This document shows, one piece after another, positions 1-6,509 of a DNA stretch of 8,782 bases. Within the stretch, counting starts at the first letter, position 1. Each line of letters starts with the position of its first letter. The notes under the pieces were generated by a model that saw nothing but the letters and a program-made list of their open reading frames with translations, ran no database searches and was not told the DNA's origin. Source of the DNA: Bryobacteraceae bacterium (GTDB lineage Bacteria > Acidobacteriota > Terriglobia > Bryobacterales > Bryobacteraceae); NCBI GenBank assembly GCA_030039005.1, contig JASHQT010000639.1, positions 1-8,782 on the forward strand, given 5' to 3'. The position numbers and the translations under genes were made by a program.

Positions 1-244
1 ACCCTTCCTGCACCGGGGCCACTGCCAAGCTTGTTGCGAATTGGTGGCCGCCGAGGACTTGCGCCGAAGGCGACGGCAGCCCTTCCTCCGTACTCTGCGC
101 CAGCCGTTTCGCCGTTTCGGGGCTCAGGTTTCCGGGCCCCGCCGGGGGAGGCGTCACGCCTACAAGCCCTGCCAACCCCGTGGCTTTGGTGTCCGCCGCC
201 GCTACCGTGGGTTCCACAAAATGGGAGAGGATCGTTGGCCGCAT
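1..244 (-). CDS. Possible partial ORF, unknown product, running off the left edge
   Basis: On the minus strand an ATG at 244 opens a frame of about 81 codons that has no stop before the window ends. The visible peptide begins MRPTILSHFVEPTVAAADTK and continues rich in Ala, Pro, Gly and Thr, with a stretch reading NLSPETAKRLAQSTEEG. I recognise no family, signal peptide or membrane segment. Third codon positions are mostly G or C, as in the neighbouring genes, which favours coding. Against it, there is no Shine-Dalgarno sequence before the ATG. The frame is also the same one that EBP1 ends in (TAA at 272-274), so it lies just 27 bases beyond that stop. GC-rich DNA gives spurious open frames easily, and two plus-strand frames are open here too. 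It could equally be intergenic sequence. Confidence 0.3.
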   Translation of the reverse strand, partial: MRPTILSHFVEPTVAAADTKATGLAGLVGVTPPPAGPGNLSPETAKRLAQSTEEGLPSPSAQVLGGHQFATSLAVAPVQEG

Positions 245-271
245 GCAACAAAACGAAATTTCAGTGTCTTC

Positions 272-1282
272 TTAACCGTTTGCGGCGGCGACGGCGTGGC
301 GCTGTTCATCGGCCAACTGCCGAACGCGGCGCGCCCGTGGAGATCGACGCGTCTCAATCCCCAGCTTTTGCATTTTGTAAATCAGCGTTGTACGGGACAA
401 TCCAAGCCGATTGGCCGCTCCGTCCTGCCCTCCGATCAGCCAGTTGACGTGATTCAATGTTTCGAGAATATGGTCTCGATCGACGTCGGCTAGCGTGCGT
501 GCCGCGCTCTCCGAACTGTGCATCACCGTCTGACTGATCAAGTCCAGAGGCAGGCAAAGCACTGACGCAGGCGAAAACAGCACCGCACGCTCGAGGAAAT
601 TTTGCAGTTCGCGAATATTACCCGGCCAGTCGCGCGCTTTGAGAACCTCTATCACTTCGTCAGGAATCGAGTCGATGGGTTTGTTGAGGCGTGCCGCGCA
701 TTTCTTTACGAAGAACTCAGTAAGTGGCCGGATGTCTTGAATGCGTTCCCGCAATGGGGGCAAGCAGAGTGGAATGACGTTCAACCGATAGAACAGGTCT
801 GCCCGAAACAGCTTCTTCGCTACCAGTTCTGCGAGGTCCTGGTTGGTCGCCGCCACCACCCGCACATTGACCCGCACAGTTTGGGCGCTGCCCAATCGCT
901 CGAATTCCCGTTCTTGCAGAGCGCGCAAGAGCTTGGGCTGAAGTTCCAACGGCATGTCGCCTACTTCGTCCAGAAAAAGGGTGCCCCCATCCGCCATCTG
1001 AAAACGCCCTTTCGTTTGTGTGCACGCGCCGGTGAATGCGCCTCGTTCGTGCCCGAATAGTTCGCTTTCCAACAGGGCACTCGGAATCGCCGCACAGTTG
1101 ATGGCTACAAAGCGGTTGTGGCGGCGAGGACTGGACTCATGGATGGCTCGCGCAATCACTTCCTTTCCGGTGCCCGTTTCGCCCTGAATCAAGACAGCGG
1201 AGTCCACCGGTGCAACCCTCTCCACTTCTGTCAGCACGGCACGGAATTTCGGACTGGACCCGATCAAATCTGTAGTAGCCAT
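272..1282 (-). CDS. Sigma-54-dependent transcriptional activator without regulatory domain (PspF-like), EBP1
   Basis: A 336-residue bacterial enhancer-binding protein, a cytoplasmic AAA+ ATPase that remodels sigma-54 RNA polymerase. Visible motifs are Walker A GETGTGKE (34-41), the sigma-54-contacting GAFTGA loop (81-86), Walker B GGTLFLDE (99-106), the sensor I region ATNQDL (145-150), the arginine-finger region FRADLFYRL (159-167) and the sensor II motif WPGNIRELQN (219-228). A Fis-type helix-turn-helix lies at about 266-312 (AANRLGLSRTTLIYKMQKLGI). The AAA+ domain begins almost at residue 1 (DLIGSSPKFR), so there is no receiver, GAF or PAS domain. As with PspF, activity must be constitutive or controlled by another protein. 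The ATG at 1282 is chosen because AGAGGAG lies seven bases upstream. It is a close paralogue of the activator at 5441-6442 and follows the receiver gene by about 200 bases. Family is certain; targets are unknown. Confidence 0.95.
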   Translation of the reverse strand: MATTDLIGSSPKFRAVLTEVERVAPVDSAVLIQGETGTGKEVIARAIHESSPRRHNRFVAINCAAIPSALLESELFGHERGAFTGACTQTKGRFQMADGGTLFLDEVGDMPLELQPKLLRALQEREFERLGSAQTVRVNVRVVAATNQDLAELVAKKLFRADLFYRLNVIPLCLPPLRERIQDIRPLTEFFVKKCAARLNKPIDSIPDEVIEVLKARDWPGNIRELQNFLERAVLFSPASVLCLPLDLISQTVMHSSESAARTLADVDRDHILETLNHVNWLIGGQDGAANRLGLSRTTLIYKMQKLGIETRRSPRARRVRQLADEQRHAVAAANG

Positions 1283-1289
1283 AGCCTTA

Positions 1290-1296
1290 CTCCTCT
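1290..1296 (-). promoter_or_regulatory. Shine-Dalgarno sequence of EBP1
   Basis: The minus strand reads AGAGGAG here, seven bases before the ATG at 1282, which fixes that start. The site lies at the edge of a 26-base block (1290-1315) that matches the leader of the paralogue (6450-6475) with a single mismatch. Confidence 0.85.
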
Positions 1297-1485
1297 ATGA
1301 ATGTGAGATTTGTTCAACGTTCGCCATCACGAAGTGCGTTCCCAACTACATTTCCGATCATAGGAGCAAAGTCGAAGGCTGCCAATTATAGGTTTATTTA
1401 TGCGGGCAAACCGAATTGTCGGCCTTTTTGCGAAGACGCAAGGATATAACGGAAGGTCCGGATGCGCTTTGTAACCAGTAACTAC
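1297..1485. other. Intergenic region between the receiver gene and EBP1
   Basis: About 190 bases separate the stop of the receiver gene from the EBP1 ribosome binding site. The stretch contains the conserved EBP1/EBP2 leader (to 1315), a TATAAT element on the minus strand (see 1385-1400), and a small hairpin TTGCG-AAGA-CGCAA at 1428-1441. The hairpin has no T-tract after it on the minus strand, so I do not call it a terminator. No open frame of interest and no GG-N10-GC sigma-54 promoter were found by eye. Confidence 0.6.
1385..1400 (-). promoter_or_regulatory. Promoter-like element TAAATAAAC-C-TATAAT upstream of EBP1
   Basis: The minus strand carries a perfect TATAAT (1385-1390) directly preceded by TAAATAAAC, about 100 bases before the EBP1 start. 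No good -35 hexamer lies 16-18 bases upstream. The same 16-base element, with one difference, occurs at 1914-1929 before the receiver gene, so it is more likely a real promoter or operator than a chance AT-rich patch. Whether the AT-rich half is a protein site or part of the promoter cannot be told from sequence. Confidence 0.45.
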
Positions 1486-1866
1486 TTAAGTAGTCTTGGT
1501 CAGAGCCGACTGGACTACTTTGAGGAGGTCCGTGGCGTCGAAGGGTTTGTATAGAAGGGCGACGGCGCCTTCGTCAATCGCTTTCTGTCGAATTTCAGCA
1601 CTATGCTGCGCCGAAATCAAGATCACTGGCAGCGTCGGACGTTCACGCTTGATGCGGCGCTGTAACTCAATCCCATCCATTCCGGGCATCCGAACGTCGG
1701 TAATGACACAGGTCGCCGCGGCTAGCTTCCCTGAACCCAGAAACTCCTCGGCGGATGAGAACACGACAGGCGCATACCCCGCCGATTCCAGCAAGCTTGC
1801 GATTGACTCTCGAATTCGAAAATCGTCATCCACCGCGGCTACGATAGGGATCACTCCATTTGCCAT
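1486..1866 (-). CDS. Single-domain response regulator (receiver domain only)
   Basis: A 126-residue CheY-like receiver with no output domain. The acidic pocket is D13/D14 (AVDDDFRIRE), the phospho-acceptor is D57 (TDVRMPGMDG), the switch Ser is S85 (LISAQ) and the conserved Lys is K107 (YKPFD), so all residues needed for phosphorylation are present. It ends straight after the last receiver helix. The sequence is of the FixJ receiver type and resembles the receiver of the preceding gene, suggesting an old duplication that lost the LuxR domain. I chose the ATG at 1866 because the protein then begins a few residues before the first strand. The in-frame ATG at 1890 would add eight residues, and neither has a clear Shine-Dalgarno. 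Such proteins act as phosphate sinks, relay carriers or trans-acting regulators. Neighbouring candidates are the kinase at 2561-4639 and the two sensorless sigma-54 activators. Confidence 0.9.
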   Translation of the reverse strand: MANGVIPIVAAVDDDFRIRESIASLLESAGYAPVVFSSAEEFLGSGKLAAATCVITDVRMPGMDGIELQRRIKRERPTLPVILISAQHSAEIRQKAIDEGAVALLYKPFDATDLLKVVQSALTKTT

Positions 1867-1913
1867 TGTAAAGGGCAGTGCCCCGATCATATGAAAAGAA
1901 CATAAAGGCCGCT

Positions 1914-1929
1914 ATTATATGTTTATTTA
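1914..1929 (-). promoter_or_regulatory. Promoter-like element TAAATAAAC-A-TATAAT upstream of the receiver gene
   Basis: On the minus strand TAAATAAAC, an A and TATAAT follow one another, and the first three bases are the stop codon of the FixJ-type gene. The TATAAT box ends 47 bases before the ATG at 1866. It matches the element at 1385-1400 at 15 of 16 positions, and a short similar block (GCCTT) follows both. This suggests the receiver gene has its own promoter, additional to read-through from the kinase operon. No convincing -35 box is visible. A small GGGC-ACT-GCCC hairpin sits just before the ATG at 1866. Confidence 0.45.
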
Positions 1930-2556
1930 GGCGGTTCCGGCGGCTCGGGCGATTCCGAGTTTGTCGGCCATTCTCACCAGCTCTGCCAACGATTTGGCGG
2001 CCATCTTCCGCATGACCTGCCCCCGATGAACCCCAATCGTGATCTCGCTGGTACCTAGGTCGGCCGCAGTCTGCTTGTTCGAAAAGCCGGCCACCACGAA
2101 GGGAAGGACTTCCCGTTCGCGTGGCGTGAGAAGGCTGTAGCGCCTGCGCAATTCCGCTAACTCCGATCTTTTCCGCCGGGCGATTCGATCTTGCTCGATG
2201 GCGGCATGAATCGCTCGAAGCAGTTCTTCATCGTCGAAGGGTTTCGCCAGGAACTCGATCGCCCCGGCCTTGATGGCGCGCACCGAAGAAGGGATATCGC
2301 CGTGCCCTGAGATGAAGACAATCGGCGGCGTATCTCCGGCTAGCAACTGCTGCTGGAGTTCCAGTCCGCTGGTGCCCGGAAGTTGCAAGTCCAAGATTAG
2401 GCACGCCGGGGCATCCGGCTTTTCGGATTCTAGAAATTCCGCAGCCGAACCGAAGACAGCCGCTCGAAGTCCCGCCGACGAAATGAGGCTGGATAGAGCT
2501 TCCCGCACACGATAGTCGTCATCTACGACGAAGACAATGGGTCTGTCCGAGTTCAT
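1927..2556 (-). CDS. FixJ/NarL-family response regulator with LuxR-type DNA-binding domain
   Basis: A 209-residue two-domain response regulator. The receiver spans about 5-120, with acidic pocket D12/D13 ([10 protein letters not shown]), phospho-acceptor D56 (LILDLQLPG), switch Ser S83 (FISGHGD) and K105 (AKPFD). A linker (121-140) rich in Arg and Glu leads to a LuxR/GerE helix-turn-helix (143-203) with [10 protein letters not shown] and the recognition region [20 protein letters not shown], typical of FixJ/TtrR/StyR-type proteins. The ATG at 2556 is chosen because it begins [14 protein letters not shown] as family members do. The frame is open to 2643, but that part overlaps the kinase gene and resembles no domain. 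The start is four bases after the kinase stop, so translation is probably coupled and the kinase is the obvious partner. It should bind DNA as a phosphorylated dimer and activate sigma-70 promoters. Targets are unknown. Confidence 0.95.
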   Translation of the reverse strand: MNSDRPIVFVVDDDYRVREALSSLISSAGLRAAVFGSAAEFLESEKPDAPACLILDLQLPGTSGLELQQQLLAGDTPPIVFISGHGDIPSSVRAIKAGAIEFLAKPFDDEELLRAIHAAIEQDRIARRKRSELAELRRRYSLLTPREREVLPFVVAGFSNKQTAADLGTSEITIGVHRGQVMRKMAAKSLAELVRMADKLGIARAAGTA

Positions 2557-2560
2557 GACG

Positions 2561-4639
2561 CTAAGGCGGGACCGGGAGCGTAAAAGAGAAGGTGGCGCCT
2601 GCGCCATCACCGGATGCCGCCCAAAGCCTGCCCCGGTGGGCATCGACGATGGAGCGGCAGATTGCCAACCCCATGCCCATTCCGTTTTCTTTCGTGGTGA
2701 AGAAAGCTTCGAAGATTCTGTCCGGATCTTTTATGCCTGGTCCGCAATCCCGCACCTCGATCAGAACAGTTTCCGGACTGGGTTGTTTCGAACAAATGGA
2801 GAGTTTCTTGGGACGGTCCACCACCGGGTCCATGGCCTCGATGGCGTTGAGTGTCAGATTGAAAACGAGTTCCTGCAACTGCACGCGATCGCCCACCACC
2901 GGCCGCAAATCCTGGCCCAGTTCCGTCTCCACGGCGACGCGCCTTCTCGCCGCTTCGCCGGCCAGCAGGTGGAGCACCTCGCCAATGACCTGATTGAGAT
3001 CCAGCTGGATTTTCTCGCTGGCCGCCCGTTTGAACAGGCCGCGGATGCGCCGCACGATGTCTCCAGCGTCCTTTCCGTCGCGGACGATCCTCTCGGCGGC
3101 TTCTTGCGCTTTGGCAATACCTGGAGGCTGCCCCGCAAGCCAGCGCAGACAAGCCTGTCCGTTAGTTACCACGGCAGCCAGCGGCTGGTTGATTTCGTGT
3201 GCGATGGCGGCGGCAAATTCCCCGACCGTGGCCGTCCGCATCGCTCGCGACAACTGCGCCTGGGTACTGCGCAAGGCTTCCTCCATGTTTTTCCGGTCAT
3301 CGATATCAATCAATAATCCGTACCAACGAACTACCTTGCCCGCATTGTCGCGCGCGGCCTGGCCAAGCACCTGAAACCATCGGTAGGCGCCATCGGACCG
3401 GCGGAATCGGCACTGAGTTTGATGCGGCTGGCCCGTTGCGACAGCCTGCGCCCACGCTTGCGCGGCCGCCTCCGCATCATCCGGGTGAAGGAAATTGGTC
3501 CAGCCCAGTTGCGCCCAAGCATCAGAGCTTGTGCCGGTATAGTGCAGCATCCGTTCATTCAAATAGTTGAGATCGCCGTCCGGAGCGGCGCACCAAACCA
3601 AGCCGGGGATCGTCTCAATGATCGAACTAAGATTGCGTTCGCTCGCCCGCAGGGCTTCTTCAGCTCGCTTCCGCCCGCTGATGTCGCGGATAAAGCCGGT
3701 GAAGACCTGACGGCCGTTACTGTTGAGCTCTCCGAACGAGACCTCAACGGGAAACTCTTCTCCATTCTTGCGAAGACCAATTAACTCGGTGCCTTGCCAG
3801 TTGATGTGCCGCTGACCGGTCTCCCGGTAGCGCTCGAACCCTAAGCTGTGCGCGTTTCGCAGGTATTCTGGCATCAGTATGGTCAGCGGTTGCCCAATCA
3901 ACTCCGCTGGCTCATGGCCGAAGATTCTTGTGGCTGCTTGATTGGCAAGCAGTATCTCGCCTTTGCGATCGATGCTCACCACGGCGTCGCTCGCGGTTTC
4001 TACAACCACACGATGGAATTCTTCTGCCCCCTTGCGATCCGCAATTTCCTTTCGCAGTGCTTCGTTGGTTGCGGCAAGTTCCGCGGTTCGTTGCGTGACG
4101 CGCCGGTCGAGTTCGCTCGCAATGTGCTTCTGCGTGGTGAGGAGACGCGCTCCTTCGAGGCCGATGGAGGCCTGATTTGCAGCTACGCTCAGAATCAGTC
4201 GCTCGGTTTGCCGAGGGAAATCAGCCCGCCCCGATCCCGCGACGATTACGCCAATATCTCCCTCGATGCCCAGTCCCATTGGCACGATCGAAAGCTCCCC
4301 TTCTCCAGCCGGGTTCGTCACCCGGGCGGGCCATTCCTCAATGTCGGCCTCCAACCAGGGTTTCAGGAGTTCGCCGATCTCGTCCGGCCCAATCTTCGGT
4401 TCTTGCGATCTACCGAACCGCGCCATCTGGACGGGCCCCTCGGCGCCTGGGTTGTTCAACCGTGCATAAATGAAGTCCAGTTCGAGCACGCGCATAAGCG
4501 CTTCGAGCAAGGTACGAACAATCTCGGAGGGCTCGGCGCCACTCCACATGGCGGGAAGGGCGAGGAGACCGACTAGATCGTTAATGCATCGCTGGAGTCG
4601 CTTGATCTCCTCCGTAAGATCTCGCGGTTGCACATCCAT
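2561..4639 (-). CDS. Hybrid-sensor GAF-PAS-PAS histidine kinase, FixL-like
   Basis: A 692-residue kinase with no predicted membrane segment, so probably a cytoplasmic sensor. Domains in order are: a divergent GAF (about 20-165); a coiled coil (about 165-208); PAS 1 (about 208-323, ending [17 protein letters not shown]); PAS 2 of the PAS_3 kind (about 335-452, with [10 protein letters not shown] and DGAYRWFQV); HisKA with phospho-acceptor H481 ([16 protein letters not shown]); and HATPase_c with N box N594/N598 ([15 protein letters not shown]), G1 RDCGPGI (630-636), F box FEAFFTT (643-649) and G2 NGMGMGLAI (652-660). PAS 1 has a His (H264) at the position of the FixL haem ligand, but Thr replaces the FixL distal Arg, so haem binding is not established. 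There is no receiver domain, so phosphate must pass to a separate protein. The gene sits three bases after the MEDS gene and four before the FixJ-type regulator, and lacks its own clear ribosome binding site, which suggests coupled translation. Confidence 0.95.
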   Translation of the reverse strand: MDVQPRDLTEEIKRLQRCINDLVGLLALPAMWSGAEPSEIVRTLLEALMRVLELDFIYARLNNPGAEGPVQMARFGRSQEPKIGPDEIGELLKPWLEADIEEWPARVTNPAGEGELSIVPMGLGIEGDIGVIVAGSGRADFPRQTERLILSVAANQASIGLEGARLLTTQKHIASELDRRVTQRTAELAATNEALRKEIADRKGAEEFHRVVVETASDAVVSIDRKGEILLANQAATRIFGHEPAELIGQPLTILMPEYLRNAHSLGFERYRETGQRHINWQGTELIGLRKNGEEFPVEVSFGELNSNGRQVFTGFIRDISGRKRAEEALRASERNLSSIIETIPGLVWCAAPDGDLNYLNERMLHYTGTSSDAWAQLGWTNFLHPDDAEAAAQAWAQAVATGQPHQTQCRFRRSDGAYRWFQVLGQAARDNAGKVVRWYGLLIDIDDRKNMEEALRSTQAQLSRAMRTATVGEFAAAIAHEINQPLAAVVTNGQACLRWLAGQPPGIAKAQEAAERIVRDGKDAGDIVRRIRGLFKRAASEKIQLDLNQVIGEVLHLLAGEAARRRVAVETELGQDLRPVVGDRVQLQELVFNLTLNAIEAMDPVVDRPKKLSICSKQPSPETVLIEVRDCGPGIKDPDRIFEAFFTTKENGMGMGLAICRSIVDAHRGRLWAASGDGAGATFSFTLPVPP

Positions 4640-4642
4640 ATA

Positions 4643-5293
4643 TCAGGCCGTCGTTGATGAGCTGCGACTGGCCCGCCGTTGGCGAAACTCTCGCAGAAAC
4701 TCATCCGGCGGCATAAAAAAAGGATTGTGCCGAAGAATGCCGCCGACGATGACCATCGGATGCGTCCGCATGATGTCGATGACTGCGTCGCCTCCAAATT
4801 GCCCCAGATGGTAAGTGCAGATGACCGCGTCGTCATGACGGCGCCACACGTCGTTCACACGCGACTCGAACTCAATCACGTCGTCGACATGAGATCGATC
4901 TTGAACGGCCCAGTCCATGCGGCAACAAATACGGCTGAGCGGAAATCCTCCCTTGGCGTTTCCACTCGCCAGTTGTTCGAAGACCCGTAGCATCCGATCC
5001 TGGTCAAAGCGGCCATCTGGTAGATAGACTTCCGTGTTGGTCAAAACCTCCAGTTGCCCGCGCTGCTGCGCGGCCGTTGAATCTATGCCTGCCGCCGCCA
5101 AGCGTTGCAGGTGGTCCTGACGTTGTTCCGGGTTTAGAACGTGAACGGCCTTGTCACCGCTTTGCAATCCGTTCCTTATGAAGGGAAGCAACACTCGATA
5201 TTCCTCTTCGTCGTTGTTGAAAAACGCGCAGACGTGACGGGTCTCAGCGAGTTGGGAGCCGGCAAGGGAAATGGGTGCTGGGACATTCTTCAC
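4643..5293 (-). CDS. Stand-alone MEDS-domain (DcmR-like sensory) protein
   Basis: A 216-residue protein made almost entirely of a MEDS domain, named from methanogen/methylotroph DcmR sensory proteins, with a fold related to the RecA/KaiC superfamily. Recognisable family stretches are RHVCAFFNNDEEEYRVLLPF (19-38), GDKAVHVLNPEQRQDHLQRL (46-65), YLPDGRFDQDRML (90-102) and THPMVIVGGILRHNPFF (177-193). There is no DNA-binding, kinase or membrane segment, only a basic and Ser-rich tail. In other bacteria MEDS domains are joined to histidine kinases, anti-sigma factors or regulators. Here the domain is a separate gene whose stop lies three bases before the kinase start, so it probably feeds a signal to that kinase. 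The ligand is unknown. The start is a GTG at 5293, chosen for the strong AGGAGGA eight bases upstream. It is the first gene of the apparent operon. Family assignment is firm, role inferred. Confidence 0.9.
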   Translation of the reverse strand: MKNVPAPISLAGSQLAETRHVCAFFNNDEEEYRVLLPFIRNGLQSGDKAVHVLNPEQRQDHLQRLAAAGIDSTAAQQRGQLEVLTNTEVYLPDGRFDQDRMLRVFEQLASGNAKGGFPLSRICCRMDWAVQDRSHVDDVIEFESRVNDVWRRHDDAVICTYHLGQFGGDAVIDIMRTHPMVIVGGILRHNPFFMPPDEFLREFRQRRASRSSSTTA

Positions 5294-5300
5294 GACCAGT

Positions 5301-5307
5301 TCCTCCT
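5301..5307 (-). promoter_or_regulatory. Shine-Dalgarno sequence of the MEDS gene
   Basis: The minus strand reads AGGAGGA, a near-perfect ribosome binding site eight bases before the GTG at 5293. It decides this non-ATG start and marks the head of the MEDS-kinase-regulator operon. The remaining intergenic stretch up to 5440 (about 130 bases) shows no convincing -10/-35 pair and no sigma-54 motif. Confidence 0.85.
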
Positions 5308-5440
5308 ACATGGATATCCTACCTCGGGGCCGCCGCCAGCGTCCCGATCTTGTGCGGTCTTCAGGCGAAGCTGTTGTCTTGATGTCGTTCTGCTGCTGTC
5401 GAAGCCGGGGGTGGACCTTGTCTCGTGATGGCTTGCTAGC

Positions 5441-6442
5441 TCAACAGTTCGCGGCGGCATCGCACTGTTCATCCGGCAACTGCCGAGTGGGGCGGGCCCT
5501 CTGGGACCGGCGTGCTTCGATTCCCAACTTCCGCATTTTGTAAATCAGCGTGGTGCGCGGTAATCCAAGCCGATTGGCCGCTCCGCCCTCCCCTCCGATC
5601 AGCCAGTTAGCTTGCTCCAACGTGTCCAGGATATGTTCGCGTTCCGCCTCGGCCAGCGTGCGTGACGCGCTCTCCGAGCTCTGCTTCACCGTCTGCATCA
5701 GGCCCAGGGGCAGATGCAGCACCGGTCCGGGCGAGAAGATCACTGCGCGCTCGATGAAATTCTGCAGCTCGCGAATATTACCTGGCCAGTGGTGCGCTTT
5801 GAGAACTTCTAACACTTCATCGGGAATCGAATCGATGGGCTTGTTAAGACGAGCGGCAAATTTGGCTACGAAGAACTCCGTCAGCAGCGGGACGTCCTGA
5901 ATGCGTTCCCGCAACGCAGGCAGGCGGATGGGAATTACGTTCAACCGGTAGAACAAGTCTGCGCGAAACAGTTTCTTGTTCACGAGTTCCACGAGATCCT
6001 GGTTGGTCGCCGCCACCACCCGCACATTGACCCGGACCGTCTGGGAACTGCCCAAACGTTCGAACTCCCGCTCTTGCAGAGCTCGCAACAGCTTGGGCTG
6101 AAGCTCCAGCGGCAGGTCGCCAATCTCGTCCAGAAATAGCGTGCCCCCATCCGCCATCTGAAATCGCCCCTTGGTTTGTGTGCAGGCGCCCGTGAACGCG
6201 CCTCTTTCGTGGCCGAAAAGTTCGCTCTCTAACAGCGCACTTGGGATCGCCGCGCAGTTGAGGGCTACAAAACGGTGATTCCGGCGAGGACTGGCCTCAT
6301 GGATGGCTCTCGCGATCACTTCCTTTCCAGTGCCCGTTTCGCCCAGGATCAGGACAGCGCAGTCCACTGGTGCAACCCTCTCCACCTCTGTCAGCACGGC
6401 CCGAAATTTCGGACTGGAACCGATCAAATCTAAAATAGCCAC
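5441..6442 (-). CDS. Sigma-54-dependent transcriptional activator without regulatory domain (PspF-like), EBP2
   Basis: A 333-residue activator, paralogue of the one at 272-1282; the first 100 residues differ at eight positions. Conserved elements are Walker A GETGTGKE (34-41), GAFTGA (81-86), Walker B GGTLFLDE (99-106), FRADLFYRL (159-167), WPGNIRELQN (219-228) and a C-terminal Fis-type helix-turn-helix (AANRLGLPRTTLIYKMRKLG). The recognition helix is nearly identical to that of EBP1, so the two probably bind the same enhancer sites and could form mixed hexamers. The most divergent part is the linker between the AAA+ and DNA-binding domains and the last 25 residues. It has no N-terminal sensor domain. 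The start is a GTG at 6442, seven bases after AGAGGAG, whereas EBP1 starts with ATG. It lies 147 bases upstream of the MEDS gene and could be co-transcribed with it. It is intact, with no frameshift. Confidence 0.95.
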   Translation of the reverse strand: MAILDLIGSSPKFRAVLTEVERVAPVDCAVLILGETGTGKEVIARAIHEASPRRNHRFVALNCAAIPSALLESELFGHERGAFTGACTQTKGRFQMADGGTLFLDEIGDLPLELQPKLLRALQEREFERLGSSQTVRVNVRVVAATNQDLVELVNKKLFRADLFYRLNVIPIRLPALRERIQDVPLLTEFFVAKFAARLNKPIDSIPDEVLEVLKAHHWPGNIRELQNFIERAVIFSPGPVLHLPLGLMQTVKQSSESASRTLAEAEREHILDTLEQANWLIGGEGGAANRLGLPRTTLIYKMRKLGIEARRSQRARPTRQLPDEQCDAAANC

Positions 6443-6449
6443 GATGGCA

Positions 6450-6456
6450 CTCCTCT
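6450..6456 (-). promoter_or_regulatory. Shine-Dalgarno sequence of EBP2
   Basis: AGAGGAG on the minus strand, seven bases before the GTG at 6442. No ATG lies in a better position, so the GTG start is well supported. The site belongs to the 26-base leader shared with EBP1. Confidence 0.8.
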
Positions 6457-6509
6457 ATGGATGTGAGATTTGTTCCGCCCTTTACCGTCCGCGCGATCGC
6501 GCAGATTTT

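Larger units (their letters stand above)
272..1315 (-). repeat. Paralogous direct repeat, copy A (EBP1 and its leader)
   Basis: This roughly 1-kb segment is similar over its whole length to 5441-6475 in the same orientation. Similarity includes the coding region and runs 5' through the ribosome binding site to 1315, where it stops abruptly. The two copies bracket the MEDS/kinase/regulator cluster. They are diverged copies, not a recent perfect duplication. Confidence 0.8.
5441..6475 (-). repeat. Paralogous direct repeat, copy B (EBP2 and its leader)
   Basis: Counterpart of the repeat at 272-1315. The leader block (6450-6475) differs from that of copy A at one of 26 positions and then similarity ends. 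Upstream of this copy lies a further P-loop relic rather than the TATAAT element found upstream of copy A, so the two genes have different control regions. Confidence 0.8.

Noticed and set aside
41..493. Plus-strand open frames across the left edge and the end of EBP1
   Set aside because: Arg/Pro-rich, low-complexity translations overlap the certain EBP1 C-terminus. Nothing supports coding on this strand.
1365..1385. A sigma-54 promoter look-alike (TTGGCA...TTTGCT) upstream of EBP1 on the minus strand
   Set aside because: GG and GC are 14 bases apart rather than the required 10, so it cannot serve as a -24/-12 element.
1428..1441. Hairpin TTGCG-AAGA-CGCAA as a terminator of the receiver gene
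   Set aside because: The stem is only five pairs, and on the transcribed (minus) strand it is followed by A residues, not a T-tract.
2557..2643. N-terminal extension of the FixJ-type regulator to an upstream start
   Set aside because: It would overlap the kinase C-terminus by about 80 bases and add 29 residues unlike any receiver domain. The ATG at 2556 gives the normal family N-terminus.
2537..3316. A 259-codon plus-strand open frame overlapping the kinase and FixJ-type genes
   Set aside because: It spans the antisense of two well-supported genes and shows no domain, so it is a shadow.
3848..4576. A 242-codon plus-strand open frame inside the kinase gene
   Set aside because: It lies wholly antisense to the histidine kinase, whose domains are clear. 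The peptide resembles no family, and the open frame follows from GC-rich codon use.
6491..6502. GCGCGATCGCGC palindrome as an operator
   Set aside because: Such self-complementary GC-rich words are common in this base composition and there is only one copy, lying next to the P-loop relic. I see no supporting context.
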